Source: Alteromonas aestuariivivens
GTDB lineage: Bacteria; Pseudomonadota; Gammaproteobacteria; Enterobacterales; Alteromonadaceae
Direction of reading: 5' to 3'
Assembly (NCBI RefSeq): GCF_003367475.1
Contig: NZ_QRHA01000009.1
Span: 1-64,000, forward strand
Length of the DNA: 64,000 bases
This document shows, one piece after another, positions 25,630-37,572 of the stretch. Under the pieces are notes generated by a model. It had not been told where the DNA came from and ran no database searches. It worked only from the letters and a program-made list of their open reading frames with translations. A program made the position numbers and the translations under genes. How positions within the stretch are numbered: position 1 is the first letter of the stretch; the number at the start of each line of letters is the position of its first letter.

Positions 25630-26904
25630 ATGATGAAAAAACTCGTTGCCCTGCTCCTATGTGGGGCCTTAACCCAGGCCATGGCCAGTACAACGGTATT
25701 AACCGCCGACAGAATGGTTGATGTAGACAAGGGAAAAATCATCGAAAAAGCAGCCATTATCGTTGAAAACAACGTTATTAAAGCTGTTGGTACTGAGCGT
25801 TCCATCAGTATTCCCGAAGGTGCCACCGTGATCGCCCTGGGCGATTACACCCTGATGCCTGGCCTGATGGACATGCACGTTCACCTGACCAGTGACGCCA
25901 GTGATCACGGATACAAAGCCCTGGCTGTTTCCCTGCCACGCGCAGCCATCACCGGTGTAGCCCAGGCGGAAAAAACCGTCATGGCCGGTTTCACAACAGT
26001 ACGCAATGTCGGTGCTCCCGGATTTGCCGATGTAGCGTTGCGGGACGCCATCAATGACGGCGATATCGTGGGGCCCCGTATGTTTGTGGCAGGGCCCGCT
26101 CTTGGCGTAAGCGGCGGCCATTGTGACAATAACCTGCTGCCGTATGAATACGATGCTTACAGCGAAGGTGTTGCTGACGGCCCCTGGGAAGTGCGCAAGG
26201 CAGTGCGCCGAAATATCAAGTACGGTGCCACTGTGATCAAGTTCTGTGCTACCGGTGGTGTGTTGTCAAAAGGTACCAAGGTGGGCGCCCAGCAATATTC
26301 TTTCGAAGAAATGCAGGCACTGATTGAGGAAGCTCACTTGCGGGGCCTGACCGTAGCCACTCACGCGCACGGAACATCTGGTATCAAAGATGCCATACGT
26401 GCCGGTGTTGATTCAGTCGAGCATGTAAGCCTGCTGGATGACGAGGCCATTGAACTGGCGGTCAAACACGGCACCTATTTTTCAATGGACATTTACGTCA
26501 CAGAATTCATTCTGAACGAAGGTGCTAAAGCAGGGATTCTGGAAGAGAGCCTGGCCAAGGAACGCATTGTTGGTCAGCGCCAGCGTGAAAACTTTAAAAA
26601 GGCGGTTGAAGCTGGCGTGAACATGGTGTTCGGGTCCGATGCCGGTGTATACCCTCACGGTGACAACCCCAAGCAATTTGCCCGTATGGTGAAATTTGGT
26701 ATGACGCCAATGCAGGCCATTCAGGCCGCTACCATCAACCCGGCCACCCTGCTCAAGCAACAGGAATCGCTGGGTAGCATTGCACCGGGCAAACTGGCCG
26801 ACATTATAGCAGTACCAGGTAACCCAATGGATGATATGTCATTGATGGAAAACGTAGGCCTGGTAATGAAAGACGGTCAAATTGTAAAATCGCTGGCAAT
26901 GTAA
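25630..26904 (+). CDS. Secreted amidohydrolase (imidazolonepropionase/prolidase-like)
   Basis: This 424-aa protein has a signal peptide (MKKLVALLLCGALTQAMA) and an amidohydrolase TIM barrel. The metal site is MDMHVHLTS near residue 78, the carboxylated Lys candidate in VIKFCATGG, THAHG, SVEHVS and the terminal Asp in FGSDAGVYPHGDN. Family members hydrolyse Xaa-Pro or Xaa-Arg dipeptides or cyclic amides. GAGGA precedes the start. It is probably monocistronic and unrelated to the heat-shock gene downstream. Confidence 0.88.
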   Translation: MMKKLVALLLCGALTQAMASTTVLTADRMVDVDKGKIIEKAAIIVENNVIKAVGTERSISIPEGATVIALGDYTLMPGLMDMHVHLTSDASDHGYKALAVSLPRAAITGVAQAEKTVMAGFTTVRNVGAPGFADVALRDAINDGDIVGPRMFVAGPALGVSGGHCDNNLLPYEYDAYSEGVADGPWEVRKAVRRNIKYGATVIKFCATGGVLSKGTKVGAQQYSFEEMQALIEEAHLRGLTVATHAHGTSGIKDAIRAGVDSVEHVSLLDDEAIELAVKHGTYFSMDIYVTEFILNEGAKAGILEESLAKERIVGQRQRENFKKAVEAGVNMVFGSDAGVYPHGDNPKQFARMVKFGMTPMQAIQAATINPATLLKQQESLGSIAPGKLADIIAVPGNPMDDMSLMENVGLVMKDGQIVKSLAM

Positions 26905-26922
26905 CATTTTTTTCAAACCGGG

Positions 26923-26950
26923 CTTGAAAAGATTTTTCCGGCCCCTACTT
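26923..26950 (+). promoter_or_regulatory. Sigma-32 (heat-shock) promoter of ibpA
   Basis: CTTGAAA (26923-26929) and CCCCTACTT (26942-26950) with 12 bases between match the RpoH consensus CTTGAAA-N11-16-CCCATnT with one change in the -10. Confidence 0.85.
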
Positions 26951-26953
26951 AAT

Positions 26954-26986
26954 GGTTACCGGCGCTTTAGTAAAAGGCCGGTAACC
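26954..26986 (+). other. Hairpin I of the ibpA 5' leader
   Basis: GGTTACCGGC (26954-26963) and GCCGGTAACC (26977-26986) are perfect ten-base complements around a 13-base loop. ROSE leaders carry permissive stable hairpins upstream of the thermosensing one. Confidence 0.7.
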
Positions 26987-27019
26987 ACCGCCGCCGAATA
27001 TCGGGGCAACACAAATTAA

Positions 27020-27042
27020 CATATTGCTTTAGTGAGGATATG
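27020..27042 (+). promoter_or_regulatory. ROSE-type RNA thermometer hairpin over the ibpA ribosome site
   Basis: Bases 27020-27028 (CATATTGCT) pair with 27035-27042 (AGGATATG): C-G, A-U, U-A, A-U, U-A, U-G, then G26 unpaired, C-G and U-A, closing a six-base loop. The UUGCU strand with its bulged G opposite AGGA is the hallmark of ROSE thermometers, which melt near heat-shock temperature and free the Shine-Dalgarno. Confidence 0.82.
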
Positions 27043-27045
27043 ACC

Positions 27046-27489
27046 ATGCGTTCTATTGACCTTTCTCCCCTTTACCGTTCCTTTATTGGTTCTGATCACC
27101 TGGCTTCTTTGATCGATGCCGCCACCCGTGCCGAAAAACAAAGTGGATACCCGCCCTACAACATTGAGTTGCTGGCAGATGACAAGTATCGCATTACCAT
27201 GGCAATTGCCGGGTTTGGCAAAGACGATGTATCCATCGAAGTGGCGGATAACACGCTGACCATCAGTGGCAATAAACAAACGGATAACGACAACGCTGAT
27301 CGAAAATTCCTGCATAAAGGGATTTCCGAACGTAACTTCGAACGTAAATTTCAGCTTGGCGACCACGTAAAAGTTCTTGCAGCTGACCTGGAAAACGGCC
27401 TATTACACATTGATTTGGAGCGGGTAATTCCAGAAGCGAAGAAGCCGCGTAAAATCGAAATTGGCAGCAAACTGTTCGAAAACCAGTAA
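27046..27489 (+). CDS. ibpA: Small heat-shock protein IbpA (Hsp20)
   Basis: This 147-aa protein starts MRSIDLSPLYRSFIGSDHL, like E. coli IbpA. Its alpha-crystallin domain runs about residues 30-125 (YPPYNIELLADDKYRITMAIAGF...). GAGGA lies seven bases before ATG 27046 but only one base before the upstream in-frame ATG 27040, so 27046 is the start. The chaperone binds aggregating proteins and hands them to DnaK/ClpB. Control is by the sigma-32 promoter and the ROSE hairpin just upstream. Confidence 0.95.
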   Translation: MRSIDLSPLYRSFIGSDHLASLIDAATRAEKQSGYPPYNIELLADDKYRITMAIAGFGKDDVSIEVADNTLTISGNKQTDNDNADRKFLHKGISERNFERKFQLGDHVKVLAADLENGLLHIDLERVIPEAKKPRKIEIGSKLFENQ

Positions 27490-27520
27490 CTCCCGGACTC
27501 CCCCTTTCCCTGGACAGATT

Positions 27521-27545
27521 CGGCGCCTGAAAGGGCGCCGATTTG
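27521..27545. terminator. Intrinsic terminator between ibpA and katG
   Basis: CGGCGCC and GGCGCCG pair around TGAAAG and are followed by a short ATTTGCG stretch. The genes are convergent, so it may serve both. Confidence 0.65.
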
Positions 27546-27554
27546 CGATAAAAC

Positions 27555-29747
<2,193 letters not shown>

Positions 29748-29898
29748 TTAACGTACAAAACCTGAAATAACTATAGTTCAGATATTGCAGGGCTGAAGAA
29801 GCGAAGGCCCGGGTTTGACGATCGGTAATCTGAGGGAAGTATTAGCCAGACTGCTTCGCGCTGGCTTTCACGGTCTGTGGCATTCGGTGTGAGGGCTG

Positions 29899-30444
29899 TC
29901 AGATAAGCTTTTTCAGCCGCGCCAGACCAAAGGCATTGCAGGTTGTGGCGTCCTTGATGTCACCACTTAAGATCAGGTTCTCAAAATCTGCAAGCGGCAT
30001 GGATTTGGTGACCAGGCCTTCCTCCTCCGGTTCAAGGCTGGTTTGGGTCATGGTCAGGCCCTTGGCGACGTAGATATGGTAGCCCTGCTTGCAAAAGCCA
30101 TAGGCCAGATACTGGAACCCGACATAGTGCCATTCACTGGCCAGAAATCCGGTTTCTTCCTGCAATTCACCTTTGGCCAGTTCCAGCGGGTCGGCATCAG
30201 GATTGTCTTCCCAGGCACCCTGGGGAAACTCCATCTGCCGCTCCCCCACCGGGTAACGAAACTGTTCCACCAGATACACCGTTTCTCCATCCAGCGGGAT
30301 CACCACAACAAAATCCGGTTTGTCCACCACGGTATAAATACCGGTTGCACCGCTGTCACGCTCAATTCCGTCTTCGCGCAGCGTCAGCCATCGGTTCTGG
30401 TAGACAACTTTTGAATGAGTGGTTTTAATTTCTGATGATGACAC
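29899..30444 (-). CDS. NUDIX hydrolase (ADP-ribose pyrophosphatase-like)
   Basis: The 181-aa protein has the ADPRase layout: VYLVEQFRYPVGERQMEFPQG leading to the Nudix box, then YGFCKQGYHIYVAKGL. The box reads GAWEDNPDADPLELAKGELQ EETGF across 23 residues, so the catalytic REUxEE segment is GELQEE with Gly in place of the first Arg. That change should weaken but need not abolish activity. It lies between katG and greA, on the greA strand, 132 bp downstream of greA. Confidence 0.85.
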   Translation of the reverse strand: MSSSEIKTTHSKVVYQNRWLTLREDGIERDSGATGIYTVVDKPDFVVVIPLDGETVYLVEQFRYPVGERQMEFPQGAWEDNPDADPLELAKGELQEETGFLASEWHYVGFQYLAYGFCKQGYHIYVAKGLTMTQTSLEPEEEGLVTKSMPLADFENLILSGDIKDATTCNAFGLARLKKLI

Positions 30445-30539
30445 GGTTGACTCTCCCTGTTTACAATCGGTCTTGAGAAACGCTTCAGAATTTCGAGTTT
30501 GCCCCGGGGTTCACGAACGGCAGTTACCGCGAGCCTAAA

Positions 30540-30569
30540 ACGCAAAACGGGTGCATGAGACGCACCCGT
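30540..30569 (-). terminator. Intrinsic terminator after greA
   Basis: On the minus strand ACGGGTGC and GCACCCGT pair around GTCTCAT and are followed by TTTTGCGTTTT. Confidence 0.8.
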
Positions 30570-30576
30570 ACGGCAA

Positions 30577-31053
30577 TCAGAGGTATTCCACCTCAATGAT
30601 TTCAAATTCGACGGTTCCGGAAGGGGTCTGAATGTTTACAACGTCGTCCAGTTCCTTACCAATCAACCCGCGGGCTATGGGGGAATTAACCGAAATCAGA
30701 TTGCTTTTGATGTCGGCTTCGTCGTCGCCCACGATGCGATACGTGATTTCTTTCTCAGTGTCGAGGTTCAGAATGGTTACTGTGGCACCAAAAATCACTT
30801 TGCCATTGTTTTCCATTTTGGTTACATCAATGATCTGGGCATTAGACAACTTGCCTTCAATATCCTGGATCCGGCCTTCACAAAAGCTTTGCTGCTCCCG
30901 GGCAGCGTGATATTCGGCATTTTCTTTCAAATCACCGTGTTCGCGTGCTTCAGCGATGGCTTCAATGATCCTGGGGCGGGTCACCGACTTCAGCTCATTC
31001 AACTCTTTGCGCAATAGCTCCGCGCCACGAGCGGTCATTGGGTACTGACTCAT
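30577..31053 (-). CDS. greA: Transcription elongation factor GreA
   Basis: The 158-aa protein has the N-terminal coiled coil ([19 protein letters not shown]...[19 protein letters not shown], with the acidic tip) and the C-terminal FKBP-like domain ([20 protein letters not shown]). GreA restarts backtracked RNA polymerase. In Pseudomonas greA is the last gene of the carA-carB-greA operon. Here a terminator and a 130-bp gap lie between carB and greA. Confidence 0.95.
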   Translation of the reverse strand: MSQYPMTARGAELLRKELNELKSVTRPRIIEAIAEAREHGDLKENAEYHAAREQQSFCEGRIQDIEGKLSNAQIIDVTKMENNGKVIFGATVTILNLDTEKEITYRIVGDDEADIKSNLISVNSPIARGLIGKELDDVVNIQTPSGTVEFEIIEVEYL

Positions 31054-31112
31054 GGAATTATTCTCACTTACTTAGGGTCTGTTGATCCTGGTTTCAACAA
31101 TTGAAAATAAGC

Positions 31113-31140
31113 TAAAAAAAGTGCGCCTGAACGGCGCACT
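31113..31140 (-). terminator. Intrinsic terminator after carB
   Basis: On the minus strand AGTGCGCC and GGCGCACT pair around GTTCA, followed by seven T. It ends the carAB transcript before greA. Confidence 0.88.
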
Positions 31141-31183
31141 ACACTTAACTGTCAAAACAGGATACCGCTTTAGCGGTGCCTTG

Positions 31184-34100
31184 TCATCCCTGATTGATAC
31201 GGGCGTGCAACTCCTGAACCGAGGCAACTTTATTGCGGTCGTCCGCAGATTTTGCGCGCACGGTTGCAAACGCAGCGTTCATGGTGGTGGTATAGGTAAC
31301 CTTATTCAACAACGCTTCGCGACGGATGTAGACTGAATCGGTAATCGCCTGACGCCCTTCGGTAGTATTGATGATGTAGTCATACTCACCGTTTTTGATG
31401 GCATCCACAATGTTAGGACGGCCTTCAGACAGTTTATTGACCACGGAACTCATAATACCGGCGTCGTACAAGGTCGTCGCCGTGCCGCGGGTTGACTCAA
31501 TGGTAAAACCATTTTCAACCAGCAGCTTGGCCAGCTCAATGATTTTAGCCTTGTCATTCTGACGCACCGACAGCAACGCTTTACCCGACTTGGGCAGCGG
31601 CGCACCAGCACCCAGGTTGGCTTTGGCATAGGCTTCTTCAAAGGTATCACCCACACCCATAACCTCACCGGTTGAGCGCATTTCCGGCCCCAGCAGCGGA
31701 TCAACGCCCTGGAACTTGGCAAACGGCAGAACCACTTCCTTCACCGAGTAGAACGGCGGGATCACCTCTTCGGTCACACCCTGTTCTTTCAGACTGACAC
31801 CCGCCATAACACGGGCAGCAATTTTCGCCAAAGGCACGCCGGTCGCCTTGGACACAAACGGCACGGTACGGGCAGCGCGAGGGTTCACCTCAATCAGGTA
31901 CACCTCACCGTCCTTAATCGCAAACTGGGTATTCATCAGGCCGATAACCCCCAGTTCCAGTGCCATGGCACGAACCTGCTCACGCATGGTGTCCTGGATT
32001 TCCTTGGACAGTGAATGAGGTGGCAGTGAACAGGCAGAATCACCAGAGTGCACACCGGCTTGCTCAATGTGTTCCATAATACCGCCAATCACCACATCGG
32101 TACCGTCACAGATGGTATCAATGTCCACTTCAATGGCATCATCCAGGAAGCGGTCCAGCAGTACCGGCGCTTCGTTGGAAACCTTAACCGCTTCGTTCAG
32201 GTAGCGCTTGAGATCGTTGAGGTCGTAGACGATTTCCATCGCCCGGCCGCCCAGTACGTAAGACGGGCGAACCACCAGCGGAAAACCGATTTCCGCGGCT
32301 TTGGCCAGAGCCTGTTCCAGGTTGGTAACGGTGGCGTTGGCCGGTTGCTTAAGGCCCAGCTTGTTGACCATCTGCTGAAAGCGCTCACGGTCTTCGGCAC
32401 GGTCAATGGCATCCGGTGAAGTACCAATAATCGGTACCCCATTGGCTTCCAGCGCACGGGCCAGTTTCAGCGGAGTCTGGCCGCCGTACTGCACTATTAC
32501 ACCCTTAGGCTTTTCTTTAGCGACGATTTCCAGTACGTCTTCCAGTGTAACCGGTTCGAAGTAAAGGCGGTCGGAAGTATCATAATCGGTGGAAACGGTT
32601 TCCGGGTTACAGTTAACCATAATGGTTTCGTAACCGTCTTCTCGCATTGACAATGCCGCGTGAACACAGCAGTAATCAAACTCAATGCCCTGACCGATAC
32701 GGTTCGGGCCACCGCCCAGTACCATGATCTTGTCTTTATCGGACGGGTTGGCTTCACACTCCTCGTCGTACGTGGAGTACATATACGCCGTGCTGGTGGA
32801 GAATTCCGCCGCACAGGTATCTACCCGCTTATACACCGGATGGATATCGAAACCTCGGCGCACATCGCGGATGTCGCTTTCAGCCACGTTGGTCAGTTCA
32901 GCCAGGCGCTCGTCAGAGAAGCCTTTGCGCTTCAGCTTGCGCAAAAAGTCCGCGTCGATGCCGTTGAGACCTTTTTCGGCAACTTCGCTTTCCAGATTAA
33001 CCAGTTCCTGCAGTTGCACCAGATACCAACGGTCAACGTTGGTCAGGTTGAACACCTCATCAACACTCATTCCGAAACGGAACGCATCAGCAATGTACCA
33101 GATACGTTCGGCACCCGGTTCACGCAGTTCGCGCACAATTTTCTTGCGGGCATCCGGATCATCAGCGCTCACAATCGGGTTCAGGCCATTGGCCCCAACT
33201 TCCAGCCCACGCAGGGCTTTTTGTAAGGATTCCTGCTGGTTACGGCCAATCGCCATTACCTCACCCACCGACTTCATCTGAGTGGTCAGGCGGTCGTTGG
33301 CTCCGGCAAATTTCTCGAAGTTAAAACGCGGAATTTTGGTCACCACATAATCGATGGACGGCTCAAACGATGCCGGGGTCAGGCCACCGGTAATGTCGTT
33401 CGCCAGTTCATCCAGGGTGTAACCCACCGCCAGTTTGGCCGCCACTTTGGCAATCGGGAAACCGGTTGCCTTTGAGGCCAGCGCTGAAGAACGGGATACC
33501 CGTGGGTTCATTTCAATGATGACCATACGGCCGGTATTTGGGTCGACACCAAACTGAACGTTGGAGCCGCCGGTCTCCACGCCGATTTCACGCAGCACAG
33601 CCATAGCCGCATTACGCATTATCTGGAATTCCTTGTCGGTCAGAGTCTGGGCTGGCGCGACAGTGATGGAGTCCCCGGTATGCACACCCATGGGGTCGAA
33701 GTTTTCAATGGTACACACGATAATGCAGTTGTCCGCCTTATCGCGCACCACTTCCATTTCGTACTCTTTCCAACCAATCAGGGATTCGTCGATGAGCAGT
33801 TCATTGGTGGGCGACAAGTCCAGACCGCGATGGCAGATTTCATTAAATTCATCAATGTTGTAAGCAATTCCGCCGCCGGAGCCGCCCATGGTAAAGGACG
33901 GACGGATAATGCAGGGGAAGCCGATGCGGCTGAGCACATCATGGGCCTGTTCCATGCTGTGAGCGATTTCAGCACGGGGGCATTCCAGACCAATGGATTT
34001 CATCGCCTTGTCGAAACGCTCACGGTCTTCCGCCTTGTCGATGGCGTCAGCAGTGGCGCCGATAAGCTCAACATTGAATTCTTCCAGCACCCCTTCACGG

Positions 34101-34408
34101 TTCAGATCCAGCGCACAGTTCAGAGCTGTCTGGCCACCCATGGTAGGCAGAATGGCGTCCGGGCGTTCCTTTTCAATGATTTTGCGCACCACTTCCCAGT
34201 GAATGGGTTCGATGTAGGTGGCATCGGCCATTTCCGGGTCGGTCATGATGGTAGCGGGGTTGGAGTTCACCAGAATAACCCGGTAACCCTCTTCACGCAG
34301 CGCTTTACACGCCTGTGCCCCGGAATAGTCAAATTCACAGGCCTGGCCGATGACGATGGGGCCAGCACCCAGGATAAGAATACTTTTTAGGTCGGTACGT
34401 TTTGGCAT
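31184..34408 (-). CDS. carB: Carbamoyl phosphate synthase large subunit
   Basis: CarB makes carbamoyl phosphate from ammonia, bicarbonate and 2 ATP, with CarA providing ammonia. The 1074-aa protein has two ATP-grasp halves ([20 protein letters not shown] at the start and [19 protein letters not shown] near residue 555) and a C-terminal MGS allosteric domain. ATG 34408 gives the usual length; the longer frame only adds 18 residues of no family resemblance. The start lies 14 bases after the carA stop. Confidence 0.96.
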   Translation of the reverse strand: MPKRTDLKSILILGAGPIVIGQACEFDYSGAQACKALREEGYRVILVNSNPATIMTDPEMADATYIEPIHWEVVRKIIEKERPDAILPTMGGQTALNCALDLNREGVLEEFNVELIGATADAIDKAEDRERFDKAMKSIGLECPRAEIAHSMEQAHDVLSRIGFPCIIRPSFTMGGSGGGIAYNIDEFNEICHRGLDLSPTNELLIDESLIGWKEYEMEVVRDKADNCIIVCTIENFDPMGVHTGDSITVAPAQTLTDKEFQIMRNAAMAVLREIGVETGGSNVQFGVDPNTGRMVIIEMNPRVSRSSALASKATGFPIAKVAAKLAVGYTLDELANDITGGLTPASFEPSIDYVVTKIPRFNFEKFAGANDRLTTQMKSVGEVMAIGRNQQESLQKALRGLEVGANGLNPIVSADDPDARKKIVRELREPGAERIWYIADAFRFGMSVDEVFNLTNVDRWYLVQLQELVNLESEVAEKGLNGIDADFLRKLKRKGFSDERLAELTNVAESDIRDVRRGFDIHPVYKRVDTCAAEFSTSTAYMYSTYDEECEANPSDKDKIMVLGGGPNRIGQGIEFDYCCVHAALSMREDGYETIMVNCNPETVSTDYDTSDRLYFEPVTLEDVLEIVAKEKPKGVIVQYGGQTPLKLARALEANGVPIIGTSPDAIDRAEDRERFQQMVNKLGLKQPANATVTNLEQALAKAAEIGFPLVVRPSYVLGGRAMEIVYDLNDLKRYLNEAVKVSNEAPVLLDRFLDDAIEVDIDTICDGTDVVIGGIMEHIEQAGVHSGDSACSLPPHSLSKEIQDTMREQVRAMALELGVIGLMNTQFAIKDGEVYLIEVNPRAARTVPFVSKATGVPLAKIAARVMAGVSLKEQGVTEEVIPPFYSVKEVVLPFAKFQGVDPLLGPEMRSTGEVMGVGDTFEEAYAKANLGAGAPLPKSGKALLSVRQNDKAKIIELAKLLVENGFTIESTRGTATTLYDAGIMSSVVNKLSEGRPNIVDAIKNGEYDYIINTTEGRQAITDSVYIRREALLNKVTYTTTMNAAFATVRAKSADDRNKVASVQELHARINQG

Positions 34409-34421
34409 AGCGGGCGAATTC

Positions 34422-35552
34422 CTACTGCTTTGACTGTTCGATAAGTTCGATAAAATGATCAAAAAGTGCGGCCGCCTCGTGCGGTCCCGGACTTGCCTCA
34501 GGGTGACCCTGGAAACTGAATGCAGGTTTGTCCGTGCGATGAATGCCCTGCAGGGATTTGTCGAACAGGGAAATGTGCGTCACTTCCAGATTGTCCGGCA
34601 AGCTGGTTTCGTCCACGGCAAAACCGTGGTTCTGGCTGGTGATCATCACCACGCCTTTTTTCAGGTCTTTTACCGGGTGGTTGGCCCCGTGATGACCAAA
34701 TTTCATTTTTACTGTTTTCGCACCACTGGCCAGGGCCAGCAACTGGTGACCCAGACAAATTCCGAACACCGGAATGTTGGTTTCAACGATGGTTTTGATC
34801 GCTTCAATGGCATAGTCACAAGGCTCCGGGTCGCCCGGGCCGTTGGACAGGAACACCCCGTCAGGGTTCATTGCCAGAACTTCCTCAGCAGGCGTTTGTG
34901 CCGGTACCAGGGTAATCTTGCAGCCACGCTCCACCAGCATACGCAGAATGTTGTGCTTAACACCAAAATCGTAAGCCACCACATGGTATTTGCTTTCACC
35001 GGCAGCCTGATAGCCTTCGCCCAGCGCCCACACGCTGGCATCCCAACTCTGCACTTCCTTGGTACACACTACTTTAGCCAGATCCATGCCTTTCAGGCCA
35101 GGAAACTCGCGGGCTTTTTCCAGCGCCAGGGTTTCATTCAGATCATCGGTACAGATAATGCAGCCGTTCTGAGCGCCTTTGTCACGCAAAATGCGGGTCA
35201 GACGACGGGTATCAATGTCAGCAATGCCGACTACGTTCTTGGCTTTCAGGTAATCAGACAGTGATTGCTGATTTCGGAAGTTACTTGCCACCAGGGGCAA
35301 ATCTCTGATGACGAGACCTTTGGACCAGATTGTATCCGATTCAACGTCTTCTTCATTCGTACCGGTATTACCGATATGGGGATAAGTTAAAGTGATGATT
35401 TGTTCAGCGTAAGATGGGTCAGTGAGGATTTCCTGGTAGCCAGTCATAGAAGTATTAAAAACAACTTCCCCAACCGAAATACCTTGAGCACCAATCGCAG
35501 TGCCTTTAAAAACAGAACCGTCCTCTAACACCAAAAGGGCAGAATTAGCCAA
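34422..35552 (-). CDS. carA: Carbamoyl phosphate synthase small subunit
   Basis: CarA hydrolyses glutamine and channels ammonia to CarB. The 376-aa protein starts [17 protein letters not shown] and has the class I GATase domain with nucleophile Cys in [14 protein letters not shown] and the His/Glu pair in [11 protein letters not shown]. The start is TTG 35552, five bases after GGAGG; the longer open frame would run into the leader hairpin. Confidence 0.95.
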   Translation of the reverse strand: MANSALLVLEDGSVFKGTAIGAQGISVGEVVFNTSMTGYQEILTDPSYAEQIITLTYPHIGNTGTNEEDVESDTIWSKGLVIRDLPLVASNFRNQQSLSDYLKAKNVVGIADIDTRRLTRILRDKGAQNGCIICTDDLNETLALEKAREFPGLKGMDLAKVVCTKEVQSWDASVWALGEGYQAAGESKYHVVAYDFGVKHNILRMLVERGCKITLVPAQTPAEEVLAMNPDGVFLSNGPGDPEPCDYAIEAIKTIVETNIPVFGICLGHQLLALASGAKTVKMKFGHHGANHPVKDLKKGVVMITSQNHGFAVDETSLPDNLEVTHISLFDKSLQGIHRTDKPAFSFQGHPEASPGPHEAAALFDHFIELIEQSKQ

Positions 35553-35827
35553 GTCAACCTCCAGACTAAGGGTAACCGAGTGCTTCAACAGAATGCCTGT
35601 TAAAACCCCACAAAAAACGGGAGGTAATGTGCAATTTACTTCCCGTTTACAAATCTTTGCAGCTAATAAAATAGCGCCGTGTAGCTTAATGGCGCGGAAT
35701 TTTGGCAAATTCCGATGAGTATATATTAAATCCCTTTAAAGGTCTAACCGGATTTTAGAAAAATTAATAAAATACCTACTTCAGACTAATTTGTATGTGA
35801 AGCCGAAGAAAACAGCAATTATCTGAA
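35553..35827 (-). promoter_or_regulatory. Structured leader of carA with a terminator-like attenuator
   Basis: On the minus strand from dapB toward carA there is a perfect 8-bp hairpin (CGGAATTT-GCCA-AAATTCCG), a GCGCC/GGCGC hairpin, then AAACGGGA...TCCCGTTT (35615-35648) followed by six T. The last has the shape of an intrinsic terminator 60 bases before the carA start. It could end dapB transcripts or attenuate carAB. Confidence 0.6.
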
Positions 35828-36637
35828 TTACTGCATATTCTCCAGGCCAATTACATCACTCATGGAATACAGGCCCGGTGCTTTGTCTTTCAACCAGTTA
35901 GCGGCTCTTACGGCACCCCGGGCAAAGGTTAAACGGCTGGAGGCCTTATGAGTTACTTCCAGTCTTTCTCCGATATCAGCAAACAGAGCAGTGTGTTCAC
36001 CAACAATATCGCCCCCTCTGACGGTGGCAAAACCGATGGTTTTGTGGTCTCTGGGCGGTTCTTTGCCTTCACGGCCAAAAACTGCGCATTCTTTTAGATC
36101 GCGGCCAAGTTCATCGGCAATCGACTGACCAATGGCCAGTGCAGTTCCGGATGGCGCATCCTGCTTGAACCGGTGATGGGCCTCGGTAATTTCAATGTCG
36201 GCAGTCTGCCCCAGTGCCCGGGCGGCCTGGCGCACCAAGGCCAGCATGACGTTCACACCGACACTGTAGTTGGCAGCAAACACGATGGGGATTTGAGTAG
36301 CAGCTTCATTCAGCGCGCTGAGTTGAGCGTCGGAAAGTCCCGTTGTACCTATGACCATCGGCTTTTGATTGGCCACACACCAGGCCAGGTTGTCTTCAAA
36401 TGCCGCTGGTAAAGTGAAATCAATCATTACTTCCACTGACGCCGCATCCGCTGCATCCACACCAACACATGAGACCGGCAGTTTGCCTATCCCAGCCAGT
36501 TCGCCCACATTCATGCCCACCCAGGCAGAATCGGAACGTACGGTCGCAAGGGTCAACTCGCTGCTGTCATTTTCCTGCAAGGCTTCAATCAGCACTCTTC
36601 CCATGCGCCCGTTGGCGCCAAAAATCCCAACATTCAT
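35828..36637 (-). CDS. dapB: 4-hydroxy-tetrahydrodipicolinate reductase
   Basis: DapB makes tetrahydrodipicolinate for lysine and peptidoglycan. The 269-aa protein starts MNVGIFGANGRMGRVL (NAD(P) binding), with the substrate motif EAHHRFKQDAPSGTALAIG near residue 155. The longer frame to 36796 adds an N-terminus with no family match. It belongs to the dnaJ-dapB-carAB synteny, here broken by an inserted group of genes between dnaJ and dapB. Confidence 0.95.
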   Translation of the reverse strand: MNVGIFGANGRMGRVLIEALQENDSSELTLATVRSDSAWVGMNVGELAGIGKLPVSCVGVDAADAASVEVMIDFTLPAAFEDNLAWCVANQKPMVIGTTGLSDAQLSALNEAATQIPIVFAANYSVGVNVMLALVRQAARALGQTADIEITEAHHRFKQDAPSGTALAIGQSIADELGRDLKECAVFGREGKEPPRDHKTIGFATVRGGDIVGEHTALFADIGERLEVTHKASSRLTFARGAVRAANWLKDKAPGLYSMSDVIGLENMQ

Positions 36638-36817
36638 GTTACTAACAACCTGTATTAAATTTGCCCGCATTGTGCCTGATGCCTGCGGGCTTGAAAACCC
36701 TTGATCCGGGAATTCGGCCTGTAATCTCACGCTGTCAGCTCTGTGGCCTGTCAACCGTCTTGTTTCCCTGGTTAGACTGTTGCACACTTTAAACATTCGA
36801 CTCCGCTGAAGTTATGG

Positions 36818-37507
36818 ATGCTGCATATGAAGAAGCAATTAATCTGGGATTTACCTATCCGCCTGTTTCACTGGCTATTGGTGGTCAGTTTGCTGGGACA
36901 ATACGTGACTGCTGAAATTCTGAAAGACGCCATGCAATGGCATTTCTACCTTGGTTATTTCACGCTGGGATTAATGTTGTTTCGCTTATTGTGGGGGTTC
37001 ATCGGCCCACAGCACGCCAGATTCAGTAACTTCTTAAAGGGCCCTGGTGCCGTACTTCATTACACGAAAACCCTGTTTAGCGCCGAGTCTACTCCCTACA
37101 CCGGGCACAATCCGGTGGGCGGCTGGGTGGTAGTGCTGATGCTGTCCATCGTCACCACACAGGCCATTAGCGGGCTGTTTTTGAGTGACGATGTATTTAT
37201 GGATGGCCCATACTTCCACGCGGTCAGCGAAACCACCCAAAAACTGATGAACAGCATTCACCATCAACTGTTTAACCTGCTTTTACTGGTGATTGCCCTG
37301 CATGTTGCTGCAATCATTTTTTACACTCTGGTAAAAAAGCAACCCTTGGCATCATCGATGGTACATGGAAAAAAGGCCACTCCGGAACCCGGCATCCCTT
37401 CTTCAAAACTTCTGCTGGCGCTCATACTCGCCGCCTTGAGCGCTGCAGCAATTTTTTACCTTGTTGTGGTCGCCCCCCCGCTCCCTGCTGACGATGGGTT
37501 CTATTGA
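36818..37507 (+). CDS. Cytochrome b561-like membrane protein
   Basis: This 229-aa protein has four or five membrane helices and histidines set for haem: LIRLFHW-type LPIRLFHWLL at the start, QWHFYLGYFTLG, and NSIHHQLFNLLLLVIALHVAAI. This is the Ni,Fe-hydrogenase/cytochrome b561 fold. Such proteins often sit with cytochrome c partners; a cytochrome c' gene is 4 kb away at 41309. It is divergent from dapB. Confidence 0.85.
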   Translation: MLHMKKQLIWDLPIRLFHWLLVVSLLGQYVTAEILKDAMQWHFYLGYFTLGLMLFRLLWGFIGPQHARFSNFLKGPGAVLHYTKTLFSAESTPYTGHNPVGGWVVVLMLSIVTTQAISGLFLSDDVFMDGPYFHAVSETTQKLMNSIHHQLFNLLLLVIALHVAAIIFYTLVKKQPLASSMVHGKKATPEPGIPSSKLLLALILAALSAAAIFYLVVVAPPLPADDGFY

Positions 37508-37572
37508 AATATGCCAGGCAAGTGGTTGAATGCTAATCCTGAAGGCAGCGTATTTTTATTGATCCACTGCCT

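Noticed and set aside
32660..33226. Plus-strand ORFs opposite carB
   Set aside because: Shadows of a highly biased gene; no recognisable product.
35675..35720. tRNA-like look of the carA leader (TGTAGCTTAATGGCGCGG)
   Set aside because: No acceptor pairing, T loop or CCA; it is better explained as leader hairpins.
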